NCBI RefSeq assembly: GCF_027744825.2
Contig: NC_071334.1
Span: forward strand, 29,093,937 to 29,157,936
Origin: Synchiropus splendidus
Taxonomy: Eukaryota > Chordata > Actinopteri > Syngnathiformes > Callionymidae
Reading direction: 5' to 3'
DNA length: 64,000 bases
Shown: positions 36,901 through 47,474 of the stretch, piece by piece
Position numbering within the stretch: position 1 is the first letter of the stretch
How the letters are laid out: every line of letters starts with the position of its first letter
Program-made: the position numbers and the translations under genes
Notes under the pieces: model-generated
The model's input: the letters and a program-made list of their open reading frames with translations, nothing else
What the model was told of the DNA's origin: nothing
Databases searched by the model: none

Positions 36901-37597
36901 GAAATCAGAACCTTGGCCACCATGCTGGGTGGTCGTGGTCGGTGGTGGTGGAGTTTGAGGGAAAGAACAAACATGCTGGAAACTCTGTACCTTTCAATGT
37001 GCCGTCAGACAGGGCCCAACTCACCCCTGGAACCATTAAATCTAGAGGAACGAGACTGTGTTAGTCAGGGAGAAGCAGCAGGAGAGAGCACAAGGACGGA
37101 AGTCGGAATCAGAAGAGAGTCAAAGAGAGTGAAAGTGGGAAAGAGGGATGGAGTAAGGCTAGAAGGAAGCGGTGAAAGTTATAGCTGGTTATGAGCTCCT
37201 GTGTTCTTGTCTTTCCAGTAATTCTGAGTCCAGTTCTTTTTGGGTATTTGCTTCATACCGTTGAGTTAATGGGAGACAAAGGCTTGAAAAGAAAGGGTAG
37301 CTTGTCGCACTGCCTCAAATAAACTGACCCGCCTACCTGACGATCCTTGTGTATCACGTTGTACAAAAAAAAAAAAAAGTATATACAGGAAAGCTGCAGT
37401 GTCTCACTGCAGATGTACAGTGAATGGCTGTGTAAGGGTTTTTGAAAGATGCCTCCTGAAAAATTTTAGGTGGATTTTTTTTTTAACTGAAACAATAAAA
37501 GAAACCTTCCGAAAGAAAAGAATGTCCACTGCTCCTTAAAATCTTTTTCCCAGTCTTATTGTCGTGTTTTTTTTAGGTGCAGGAGGCAGTGGAGAGA

Positions 37598-37628
<31 letters not shown>

Positions 37629-37894
37629 CTTCACTTATCCTTTACAGCCGTAGGGCAGGGCAAGTCTAGACGACTATCTGCGCCTATAGTTCCCACGACA
37701 AGTGCTACATAGTTCTCGCAGAACTAAGAGGAAGAGGTGTGGATCTACCCCTGCCTCCACGGCTGTACCTACACACATGCAAGAAGAGGGGAAGGGAGGG
37801 GGTGTTATCATTTTAGATCATGTCTATCAACAATCAACTCCCCCTCCCTCTAGCTCTGTGAAGCCACCGACATGCAAGTCCTGCCCGTCGGCAC

Positions 37895-38173
37895 TCACTG
37901 GGCATGCTCAAAGTGGGCCATCCCAAGCACGATGTCTACGGTAGACCAGTCTAAGGGAGCGGAGTAATCCCAAATATGACAGTCAATCAATCTCACACTG
38001 CACACAGATCGATGGCAAGGGCTTATCTGAAAATACAGCTCCATCAATGTAATGCCGGATTTTAGGACAAGCCGTAATCCATCTGCAGAGTGAGAGGAAC
38101 TGACCACCACGCTGCAACTGAAGATAGCAGTGCGGTCAGAGGATTTGGGAGACGTTCTACCGCAGAGTGGCAA
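37895..38173 (-). pseudogene. possible LTR-retrotransposon pol debris
   Basis: This open minus-strand frame includes SAPLDWSTVDIVLGMAHF, which faintly recalls the 'HNPxIDW..I..W' block after the protease in Ty3/Gypsy pol. The rest does not help, there are no LTRs, and the match is by eye only. Confidence 0.2.
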
Positions 38174-38305
38174 CTATTTCGGGTTCTAAATCGCTAATTG
38201 CGTTCCTCTAAAGTCGGCAAAAACCAACTTAAAAAGCAAAATGATAAAATAAAGGCTCAGGCTCAAATCAAGCAGGACTCAGAAAGATGTGGAAAGACTA
38301 CCGAC

Positions 38306-38519
38306 CAGCCAGCTCCTTCTCCTTACTCCTTCTCTTTTTCTCCATGCGTTTCTGTCTCTTCTCCTCCCTGCGTTTGGCCTCCTCGGCCTCCTGATGGCGC
38401 CGGCACTTGTGGAAGTTCTCCACCACCACCCCCACGAACATGTTGAGCACAAAGAAAGCCACGATCAGCAGGAAGGAGATGAAGTAGAGCAGCATCCACG
38501 GGTTGTAGTTCATTCTTGG
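38306..38519 (-). CDS. cacna1g: cacna1g exon: domain III S6 and III-IV linker, with alternative 3' end
   Basis: This exon starts [18 protein letters not shown], continues through S6 ([16 protein letters not shown]), and ends in a highly charged linker ([19 protein letters not shown]). Two donors are usable in the same phase. GTAAGG gives an end at 38327 after ...KKRR plus A; GTCGGT gives an end at 38306 and adds SKEKELA. Human Cav3.1 has the equivalent 21-nt extension (SKEKQMA). The full form is 214 nt and the short form 193 nt, both phase 0 to 1. Confidence 0.95.
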
Positions 38520-38837
38520 CTGGAACACAAGACAGAGGGTGTGGGTTGGAAAACCTGTCAAAATTTAGATGAATCAAACAAGGCCTTATACGTAAGAAAC
38601 AAATGTCTGGCTTACTCCCAACAGCTTCTTGATAATATTTAATTCTAGTCAATGACTTGACAGTTAATAACTATTACTGTAACTGGTTAATCCAGGAACA
38701 ATACTCAAAAGTTTGGAAACTATCTTGTCACACATTCACCGTCTCAGATATGCTTTACTTAAAATGATCATCAGCCAAGTGTTATGTATCCCACCGTGTC
38801 CCACCAAAAACACCCCGCCCGTCCTCTCTGAGGATAC

Positions 38838-38927
38838 CTGTTGGTCCACTCCGACAGCATCGAGCCCATCGTACATGATGTCCACCCAGCCGTCTTTGGA
38901 TGCCAGGACAAACAGGGACATCAGGGC
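38838..38927 (-). CDS. cacna1g: cacna1g exon: domain III pore loop
   Basis: This 30-codon exon, phase 0, reads [18 protein letters not shown], then [12 protein letters not shown]. The Asp in SKDGW is the domain III selectivity residue. It is Asp in T-type channels and Glu in L- and P/Q-type channels. [10 protein letters not shown] is identical to human Cav3.1. The acceptor is TGTCAG and the donor GTATCC. Confidence 0.97.
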
Positions 38928-39010
38928 CTGACAAAAATAACAGTCAAAATCGGGATGTGTTGGGATTTACACCAAATACTTATTCACACTGAACATGTAT
39001 GGCATCACAC

Positions 39011-39136
39011 CTGTCCAAGGTTGTCAAAGTTGTACTTGTGTCTGACCCATTTGTAGTTGGCTTGCATGCAGTCGGACTTGTTGGTGATGTTCTTCACGTC
39101 TTCTCCTTGACAGACAAAGAACTTCCCCTTGAAGAG
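39011..39136 (-). CDS. cacna1g: cacna1g exon: domain III extracellular turret
   Basis: This 42-codon exon, phase 0, starts [15 protein letters not shown], includes [15 protein letters not shown], and ends YNFDNLGQ. It encodes the S5 end and the extracellular loop. Two cysteines and the sequons NIT and NKS suggest disulfide bonding and N-glycosylation sites, as in mammalian Cav3.1. The acceptor is CTGCAG and the donor GTGTGA. Confidence 0.95.
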
Positions 39137-40158
39137 CTGCAGAGAAAACAACCCCCCCGCAAAATGTCCATGATTTACTCAGCATGGACAGGACCTTGAC
39201 CCCAAAATGTTATGTTTGGCTCGAGATATTTAATCCGGTTTCTATCTGCTGGTATTGCTTATTACTTTTGCTGTTAATTGTTGGACATGGGAATTCTCAG
39301 TGTTCCCAGGAAGTCTGAGTGATGGAAGCCATTACTCTTGAGCTTTATGACTTCCTTCAGATAAATACCAACTCAATGTTTATACCAAGCTGGTACAAAA
39401 TGACAGACAAAAGTGCACTTCTGCAAAATAAGCACATCATTTCAATAGTTTCTCATTCTTCTGTAGAATGCTACTTAACACCCTGATTTATCATTGCTCT
39501 GGATAAATGTGCGCTGAATGTCATGTACTGTGAAATGTTTGTTATATTGAAATAGGCTTAAACACAAAGACAACAAAGTGCTAGTGCGTGTTACACAACA
39601 CAAACTCACTCTGAAGTATGGTGACTTCATCAGCTGGTGAAACTGTAGTATAGACCTCAAATGGCTACAGATATGATCCCTCTTTGTTTGTAAGCAAAGA
39701 AACAATGTCCTGTCCTTCTTTTTCGTGGTTCATTTTTAGTTACGTGGAAATGAGTGTCTGTACTCTCGAGATAGTAAAGATAAAGACAGTAAATCTCGAG
39801 TCCTTTCCAAATTACTCTAAGCAGTACTGTCAAAGGATTTGTGGGAATCCAGCTGTTTCTGATATTCTCTAACCTGTAGCAATAAAATGCAGGCAAAGCT
39901 TAAAAGTGGATGAAAATCAATTATCAAACAATTGAAAGTTCAAAACATTTTTTAGAGACTAGTGTCGCCGCCTAGTAGCTCAATTCTGTGGCGTTTCATT
40001 TAACACGTGAGGTGTGTTCAAAAGAATTGACCAACCGAAAGCTGAACATAATTTCTAAAGAGTTTTTCCATTCAAACAGTTGTACAACGTAAACGATGCC
40101 TTCATGGACAAGCACGTGTTGAAATTCAGTATTTTTACACTTTCAACCGGCATCTCAC
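39137..40158 (-). other. cacna1g: cacna1g intron
   Basis: This is a 1.0-kb intron with no recognisable element. Confidence 0.65.
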
Positions 40159-40285
40159 CTGCACTCCCAGGATACCAAAGATGATGAAGAAGGCGCAGCA
40201 GATCACAACAATGTTTCCGATGGGCTTCAGCGAAGACATCAGGGTCTCCACCACCAGTTTGAGCCCAGGGGCCCGACTGATCACG
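40159..40285 (-). CDS. cacna1g: cacna1g exon: domain III S4-S5 linker and S5
   Basis: This 127-nt exon (phase 2 to 0) reads [18 protein letters not shown], then [15 protein letters not shown] and IIFGILGVQ. It covers the S4-S5 linker and the S5 helix of domain III. The acceptor is TTGCAG and the donor GTGAGA. Confidence 0.96.
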
Positions 40286-43200
40286 CTGCAAAGTTGTTAG
40301 GGAAATCATTAATTTGCTGCATCAAAGACAAGTTTCACATGCCAAATGGTAAGAAGCCTCTGGCTATCTAAGGCCCCATTTCCTTTCACTGAAAGTATTT
40401 CAGAACTTTGCCAACCCACAAATATATTGACTTCATTTCCCAAACTTTTAGAATGATTCCCTTCATCAACTTGTCTTTCAATGCTGCTGCCAAAAAAAAT
40501 ATCCAATTAGGGGAAGGATCTGTCAAGGATAACAAGGATCACTGAGTGGTGAACCTTTTGTGAACTTACACACTCAAAAATACTCAGTAGACGTGGCCCC
40601 AGGTGCGCGTCTCCCTTTCATGTCAACACTGAACAGTTTCTATTCATTTCAGTCACAATTCTTCTTGTGATATAAAATCTGAAACTGTGCTTGAATGATC
40701 AAATTGTTTCCCTGCAACATGTTTTTATGTCACATTAAAAAAGCTTCTTCATCCCCAAAATATTTTAAAAATGTTTTATTTATTTGTATTTTTTATTATT
40801 TGTTATATTTTTATTTAACATTAAGTAAAGCATAAACATTTTATGTATACCCTTATTCACTCCTTGGACTCACTGACCTTCCTCTGTCCTTGCTGTTGAA
40901 TTTGGACACATTTTAAAAATCTTATTCTTGTACTTTTGCCCCATTTTATCACTGAAAATTGTGTAGTTTTATTAAATATATATCTACACATGCGTCTGCA
41001 AGTACTGATCTTACGCTATATAAGAGTGAGTTTCTCCTCCTAATCTATTTAGATCAATTTCACTTCATTTATAGTAATGCTGCCTTGCATTGTTGGGAGC
41101 TTTATTATGTAGTATTATGCAGTATTCCCGCCCCTGCTAAACACAGTGAACACATGAACAAGTATGAGTACAGACACCAATCGATGCCATCATCTGGTTG
41201 CTCTTTGTGCACCAGCTTTTGTCTGCAATGTTCCCCTGTGCAGACAGTTGAGTGACGGTAAAGTCAATAGCACATTAAGAAAGGACACAAGATAATAAGG
41301 AGCCGTGGCTGAGCAAAGCCACTGATCAATGGCCCTGATCAGCGAATAATGATCCGATCGCTGCCCTTCATCAGTTTGAACCTGACTGCCTCTCAAATAT
41401 TCCACTGAGACCCAGTAGGCTGCAGTACTGTCTCTGACCTGTGGGGAGCAGGAGTACTCAAAGGCTTGGAGTCTTAAAAGACAGGGATGATGAAAACTAT
41501 CTCCAGAGTGATGTAGTTTTGCCACAAAATGACTAAAACTATTTCAAACGCCCCAACATGCAGATGCAGATGATGAGTCGGTGTGAAATGAGAGGCACCG
41601 TGCCCAGGGGGAGCCCCTCCGCAGCTCCGGAATGATCCTGGCTTGTATTGACTGCAACCTCCTGCGACCCAGTTCAGGATCAGCAGAATACAACCGACAG
41701 ATAACAGGCCTGCCCACAGTAATTCAGTAAATATTGCAGAATCAATCATAGGGTTGGAATGGAGGAAATGGATCGTAATAATATTCCTGCAGTCATTATC
41801 ACGTCGTAAACTATATATAGTGCTAGTACATCCGTTCTTATACTGCATGCAGCATCCATGTGTTCATCCGATCTCGAAAAAAATAAAATTCCAATGCGTT
41901 TGGACCTTTTTCACCGATCCTGCCTGAGCTGCCTCCTACAGCAGTAAAGCAACACACAATTCCTGAATCGTGGAAGTTAGTTTATGGATTTGATCGCATG
42001 CTGTGTTGTTGTTAAGTCGTGGAGGAGGAGCTTGATGGTGCAGGTACAGTATATGCACTGACTCACTGCTTTTCTAATTCTCTGTAATGGGATCTCACCA
42101 TATGATGGAACTGGGAAAATAGTGCGACTGTGAAAGCTGCATGATACTAACATCTTCCTTTACATATCTCCCTTTTAATGTTTATGCTTCAGTTTAAAAT
42201 GAGGGATTGCAAAACTCTTTGAGATGCTGCTGCCTTGGCGACAGTTCATTATACTTCAGTGCCGTCTTCTGGACAATTGAGCCTATTTTTTTGTTGTTTT
42301 TTTTGTTCCCTCTGTTGCTGGACTGGTCTGCAGTTGAGGTTCGGTGGTAAACAATTCCATCAGTCTCCTCCACTATGTGTCCTTCTTTATGCCACAATTT
42401 CAGAAATTGTCTTAAGTAAATAGGCTGAATAGCAGCAGGAATATAAGGGTCAGAAGATTCTGTTCACAAGGATATGAAGGACACATAGATCGATGGGCTC
42501 ACTTCCATAACATCTACTTGCATATAGCAGGAAAGGAGGGGAGATAAGGAGAAAGGTGCAATGAGCTTCAGGGACCAAAGTTTTTCTCATCCACTTTGAT
42601 GCATAATTTTGAGTCACTTCACAGCATGCCCTTGTTTTGTGTGCAAAGCAGGTGCCAGCTGCACGCATGCTGCACCAGAATATATTCAGTAGCAGGAGTG
42701 AACAACAACTAGGGCAGCGAGTGGCAGACATGCTCCCGCAGCACAAAAACTGAGCGTAATTAAAGGAGAGTGGGACTGGATCAGGGGAGATGAGAGATGG
42801 TGAATTTCATTTTTTTTTTTTTTTTTTAAGTTTCAAACTTGCTTCGCAACCCTGCCGGACTAATCTGTGCTCATTCTCCACAGCTGTCCTCGCTCTTCAG
42901 CTGTTTACCACTCGCTGCATTAGTGCCGGTTGCTCAGAGAATGTTAAACTGGCCACAGTCAGGCTGTCAGAATAAGGCACTGCAGTCAAAAAGCTGACGC
43001 TCAGAAGCACCCCACGCAAACATCTTGTTAAATTGCAGCACAACTAAATGACAGCTAAAAAGCGGAGGTAGCTGTGGTTAGCCGTCTACAAGAGTGAACA
43101 AACGTGTTTGTCAGGAAGGAGTTTCGATTATCTGCATCACCACCAGAAATTGTGTTGACAGAAGAAGGATGTTGTGGTGGAATTGTATGGCAGCTGCAGG

Positions 43201-45144
43201 TTTATCAATAAAGAGTTGGCGGTGAATTAGATGAAACAGACATTTGGTGACGCGTAGCCATAACTCCAGACTCTTCCCGAAAGCTTTATCTTGTGTTATG
43301 TGTGTTGTGTGTTTCTGATGAATATCGGCTTAATATCGGTTATCAGCTTTCCAAAACCACCAAATATCGATATCTGTATCGGCCCCTAAAAAAGCATTTC
43401 GGTCCAGCCCTAGTTCTGTATGTACAGCTACCAATGTGGGCTATAAAGGTGAATGTTTTCATCTGTCATGAACCTAACATTAGCTGAACTGTTCTTGAAA
43501 ACCTGTAATACTGGCATTTGCCCTGAAACTTTTTTCACACAAACCGTACTTGTCACAACCGTTTAAAAACAGCTGCAGAAGCAACAAACGAAAGATTTGG
43601 GACCCATGAGCAGATAAATGACTGTGATTGATTATTTCTGAGTCATTGTCAGCAGTTGTGATGCCGCCAGTGTGCAGTGCTGCTGGAGGGGAAAACGCAA
43701 ACAGGCTCATCTTTAATTCAAACACGACGTGAGCGCGAGTCTCCCGCAATTGAACTGCGGTGACAACAAGCTTCTATTGAAACTGACACAGTAGCGTTTC
43801 ACATTGTGGATGACACAGCTGCATCTGCCTCCTGGTAAATATGGAGGAAAAGCAGATTTTAGAATTCAAGGCAGTTATCGAGTTATGATAGGATGGAAAA
43901 ATAACAAGAGCATTTTACATATTTATGCTCCCCCCACGGCCCTTCACCCCACCACTCAAGTGTTGCCTTATTCACAAATGAATGCTCCCTCCATGTTCAA
44001 TTTTCCCAGTAATTGTGGCAGGTTTCTTTATCTCACCCTGAAACTTCGCCTCTAAGACGTTAATGGAGCTTCAACCTCACTGCCCTCCTGGATTAAAGAG
44101 GCTAAAAGACTTAAGAGAGGATTCATCTGCTTTTAGAATGTTTAAACCAGGTTCAAATTATAAGTGGTACTCGGACAAGATCTAATTACAAAATAAAAAG
44201 TGTTTATTATTGAGCTTTTTCCTTTGCCAGTGACATCAGTTAATGCAAGAGCAACAAATACAGATGAGAAATACAAACTACATGTGAGCTTTGCTGTTGG
44301 AAAGGTGTTACTTTGGTGGTAGACATCACAGTAATTTTTAAAAGTGGTTATACATTCCCATCTATTTCAAATGAAGATGCTCATTTGCCCTGGAATTGAC
44401 ACACCAAATAATGTAATAAATCAAAGCAAAAGGTTCCAAGGACAGACAGGGCTTTTACTGTGTACTGTTGCAACAAGGTTCTAAAACTTGTGATGACACT
44501 ATAATCTAACTGTGACTTTGTTATGTGACAGGGTAACCACTGGTGATCAGGTGGACGAGAGGAATGGCTTCACTTAGAAAGTTGTTGTGGGTTGACAAGG
44601 AAGCTCAGGTGAAAAGCTTTTTGGGTCTTGCTTCTCTCAGGAGAAAAGGAAAATGAAGGTGAATTTGTTGTGTCCGTCTTGGCCGTTACAAAGCCAGTAT
44701 TGCAAAATGAATTAAACTGCAAATGAACAATTTCTAAACTATCTCCATTTCAGAAATTATAAAGTCACTATCTCTATCTATTTATCTATCTGCTATATGT
44801 GGAGAGCTTAGATGAGATGATCGGAGAGTATTATGAAAATGAATATGTGTTCTTTCATTCTGCTCGAAAAGGCAATGAATATTCAGGGGATGACAATGCT
44901 GAAATGTGGGTGTGAGCAAAGATAAACAGCCTGGACTGCACAATGACTCCTACTAAAACACAGCAACTTGATTTGTTCCCTGCTTCCAATGAAGACAATA
45001 GCCCCTTTTCAATCCTCTTAAAGCCAAGCCCACCATTTACAATGCTGTAACTACACATGGACATCATTGTCATATTCAAATGCAAAGTCATAAACCAAAT
45101 CTGAGAAATAAAAAGTCAATTTGTTGAATTTAACATTTACTAAC
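40286..45144 (-). other. cacna1g: cacna1g 4.9-kb intron
   Basis: This intron is AT-rich, with a T run at 42811-42828 and ATCGG-rich repeat debris at 43315-43415. I see no coding segment. Confidence 0.65.
43315..43415. repeat. ATCGG-rich transposon debris
   Basis: Repeated TATCGG units (GAATATCGGCTTAATATCGG, then ATATCGATATCTGTATCGGC) and a GGTCCAGCCCTAG end resemble a fish hAT-like MITE family with TATCGG repeats. A weaker relative may lie at 36081-36175. The ends are not resolved. Confidence 0.4.
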
Positions 45145-45329
45145 CGTAAGGGCCTCAGTGTCCTTAACAGCCTCAGTACTCGCAGCATTCCCAAAATCTT
45201 TGTCCCCGAGTTGGAGATGAATGAAACCAAGATGTCAATGACCGATATCATCACCAACATTCCATCCAAAACGTTCCAGCTGCTCCTCAGGTAGGCTTTG
45301 TCGCCGAAGCACCAACCCAAGGCAACGAT
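45145..45329 (-). CDS. cacna1g: cacna1g exon: domain III S3 and S4 voltage sensor
   Basis: This 185-nt exon (phase 0 to 2) encodes [18 protein letters not shown], then [17 protein letters not shown] (S3), then [18 protein letters not shown] (S4). S4 shows the regular Arg spacing of a voltage sensor. The acceptor is TGTCTAG and the donor GTTAGT. Confidence 0.96.
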
Positions 45330-47405
45330 CTAGACAAATACACAAGGCGTGGTTTATCATGTTCAGCTTACACACACTTTAAATGAAACAACAAGTAATA
45401 GCTAAACATGAACAAGCATTTGTTTTTGTGGTTTTGAATTTGTTTGCTATAAAAATCCCCCTGTATAGTCGTGAGACTGTTGACTTTTTAGAGCAAGTGT
45501 TTACTGGAGGCACTGAGAGCGAGCATCACAAGTGCCGCAGAGTTTCAGACCTCATTTATGATTCTATAGGCTCCCACTCATCACATATTCTGCCCGTGAA
45601 GCAATTTGCATCCAGGAAAATAATGGAGTTTCTTTCCTCCTTTGAAAAGGAAAATAAATAAATAAATAAAACATTAAATCTGTCCACGCCGTTGAAAACA
45701 ACTATATTTGCTTCGTGCGTTTATAAACAGTTTATCACAGCAGATGTGACACAGGACTGATGAGAGTCCTAATCCTATTAACTCATGCACAATTTCTATC
45801 CATAAACCGGCATAGATCCTTGTATGACCGTTTTGGTGAATTCACACGTTGTTTTATTGTAATTTTATTTTTGTTATCTCAGAATCATAAAGTCACTAAA
45901 TCTTACCCTTCATCAAAGAGTGGCAGGTATGATGACATGAAGATAGGCCAATATACCTGATATTCTTTGAACAATATAAATTAAAGGCACTTAAATGCAA
46001 ATAAACGCACATGAGACTGAAACAACTAACACTCCAGCAGAAACAAAACTGTGCTGGTGGACATCAAATAAAATGTAAAATACAAACTTAAAAGGCAATC
46101 TGGTGGCGATGTTTTAAAACATGTTTATTTATTTCACAACAAAAAGTTATAAAAAAAAACATTAACATGAATAGCATGTTTGGACTAGGCAGTGGAGGCT
46201 GCTTCTGGGTTGACCATGTTCATCCATTGCCACTGTCCAATGCCATTGCCTAGCTTTATTGCCCATTGTGTCGACTCCACTTTTAATTTATGCGTGACTT
46301 TGCATGCATTATGCAATGCACGTGAAATTTTTCAGATGACTTCCCCTTCTTCTTTTTATTCATGCATTGCTGGTGTATTGCTTCCAGACCCAGTACTGGC
46401 ATTCAAATTAAATGACTTTGACTCAGGAGATCCCTACTAATAAATAGTTCTATGGAAGTTTCGAGATTTTTTTTTGCTTCTGATTTTCAACGAAAATCCC
46501 GAACTTGAATGCCCCTGAAAAAAGCCGGAAAAAACATTAGCTCAGACAGGGATGAGGCGAGTCTGGGACAGAGCGTTACTTGGTTTATGACTTTGTCACA
46601 GCCAAACTGCACAGAAGCGCACATTCAGAGCTGGACACGCACCGGGCACCTCTTCACTTCTGGAGAGACGTCACTCACTCGGCAACCCCTCCCACATGCA
46701 GCGGCCACACACATAGAGGAACAGCGCACCTGCAGCAGACACTCTACATTCACTCCTACAAAAGACTATTTTAAGGCTTGGAACGCATTATTTCTTTTTC
46801 CATTCATTGTCATGGGAAAAATCGATTCAGATTTCGAACAAATCGCTTCTCGAACGGATTGTGGTCGAGGACCGAGGTACCACTGAGGTTTATAGTAGTA
46901 AATGTTTCTTCATCTGAAGTGAGGCTGTAATATTCCCCCCAACCTACAAGTCATAATGCACCACAACATTTAAAGCTCTTTCAGCATTTAATGTCGAACA
47001 TGGTCAGTTTTCAGATTGACGTGTCTACCCCGTTCTACCACAACCAAGAAAAACAGCTTCCTCCTCAGTCCAGTCTACAGTTCAACTGATCCTCTGATCC
47101 AAGACTTTGGCGTAAACGCCAAGGGCCTCTGACTTCCTTTTCCTTTCAACATTGTCAGATCATCAACTTTAAAAAAAGGACCATAGGCCACTGGATCTTC
47201 CTTCCTTATCTAGTGGTTTGCTGTTTTAGTTCTGGGATTTTTCAAGGAAAATCAATTGAAAAAGATTTATTGTAGGCATCAAAGATGATGAACCATTCAA
47301 CAGAGGCAACAGATTACATTTGCGAGGTATAAGCATTAAGTGCAGCTGTTTCAGGATCCACATTGTGGAAATTCTACAAAACATTAGCATCATCATGACA
47401 CATAC
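45330..47405 (-). other. cacna1g: cacna1g intron carrying MITE copy 2
   Basis: This is a 2.1-kb intron. An AAAT tract lies near 45651-45670 and the second pogo/Tigger-like copy at 46459-46885. Confidence 0.65.
46459..46885. mobile_element. pogo/Tigger-like MITE, copy 2 (left end truncated)
   Basis: The right end, GGACCGAGGTACCACTG, matches copy 1. From 46560 rightwards the sequence follows copy 1 (from 15263) with three substitutions over roughly 285 bases by eye. The terminal repeat on the left is missing, and about 160 bases of copy 1 between its left arm and the shared core are replaced by a short unrelated stretch. It lies in the same orientation as copy 1. Confidence 0.85.
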
Positions 47406-47474
47406 CTTGATAGTCATTTCTGTCACAAAGATGACTGTGAAGATGTAGTTGGACAATGTCAGAAAAATCCGCTC
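47406..47474 (-). CDS. cacna1g: cacna1g exon: domain III S2
   Basis: This 23-codon exon, phase 0 on both sides, begins ERIFLTLSNYIFTVIFV and ends TEMTIK. It forms the IIIS2 helix of the voltage-sensor module. The acceptor is TTACAG and the donor GTATGT. Confidence 0.95.

Larger units (their letters stand above)
26164..38305 (-). other. cacna1g: cacna1g 12.1-kb intron between domains III and IV
   Basis: This is the largest intron in the window. It holds homopolymer runs (28135-28162, 32824-32852, 37600-37626), an AAAT tract near 32305, a LINE-type tail near 33821-33905, a 171-codon open frame at 30365-30880 (plus), and possible LTR-retrotransposon debris at 37895-38173 (minus). I could not find a homologue of the 18-residue human III-IV linker cassette (LMLDDVIASGSS...). 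Confidence 0.6.

Noticed and set aside
36870..36930. Minus-strand stretch VAKVLISMITGG as a candidate for the missing III-IV linker cassette
   Set aside because: It has an AG and a GTAGGG at plausible places, but the length and phase do not fit phase-1 to phase-1 splicing, and the similarity to LMLDDVIASG is too weak.
38323..38652. Minus-strand 109-codon frame over the III S6 exon
   Set aside because: It is the +1 frame of the real exon and lacks similarity to any protein.
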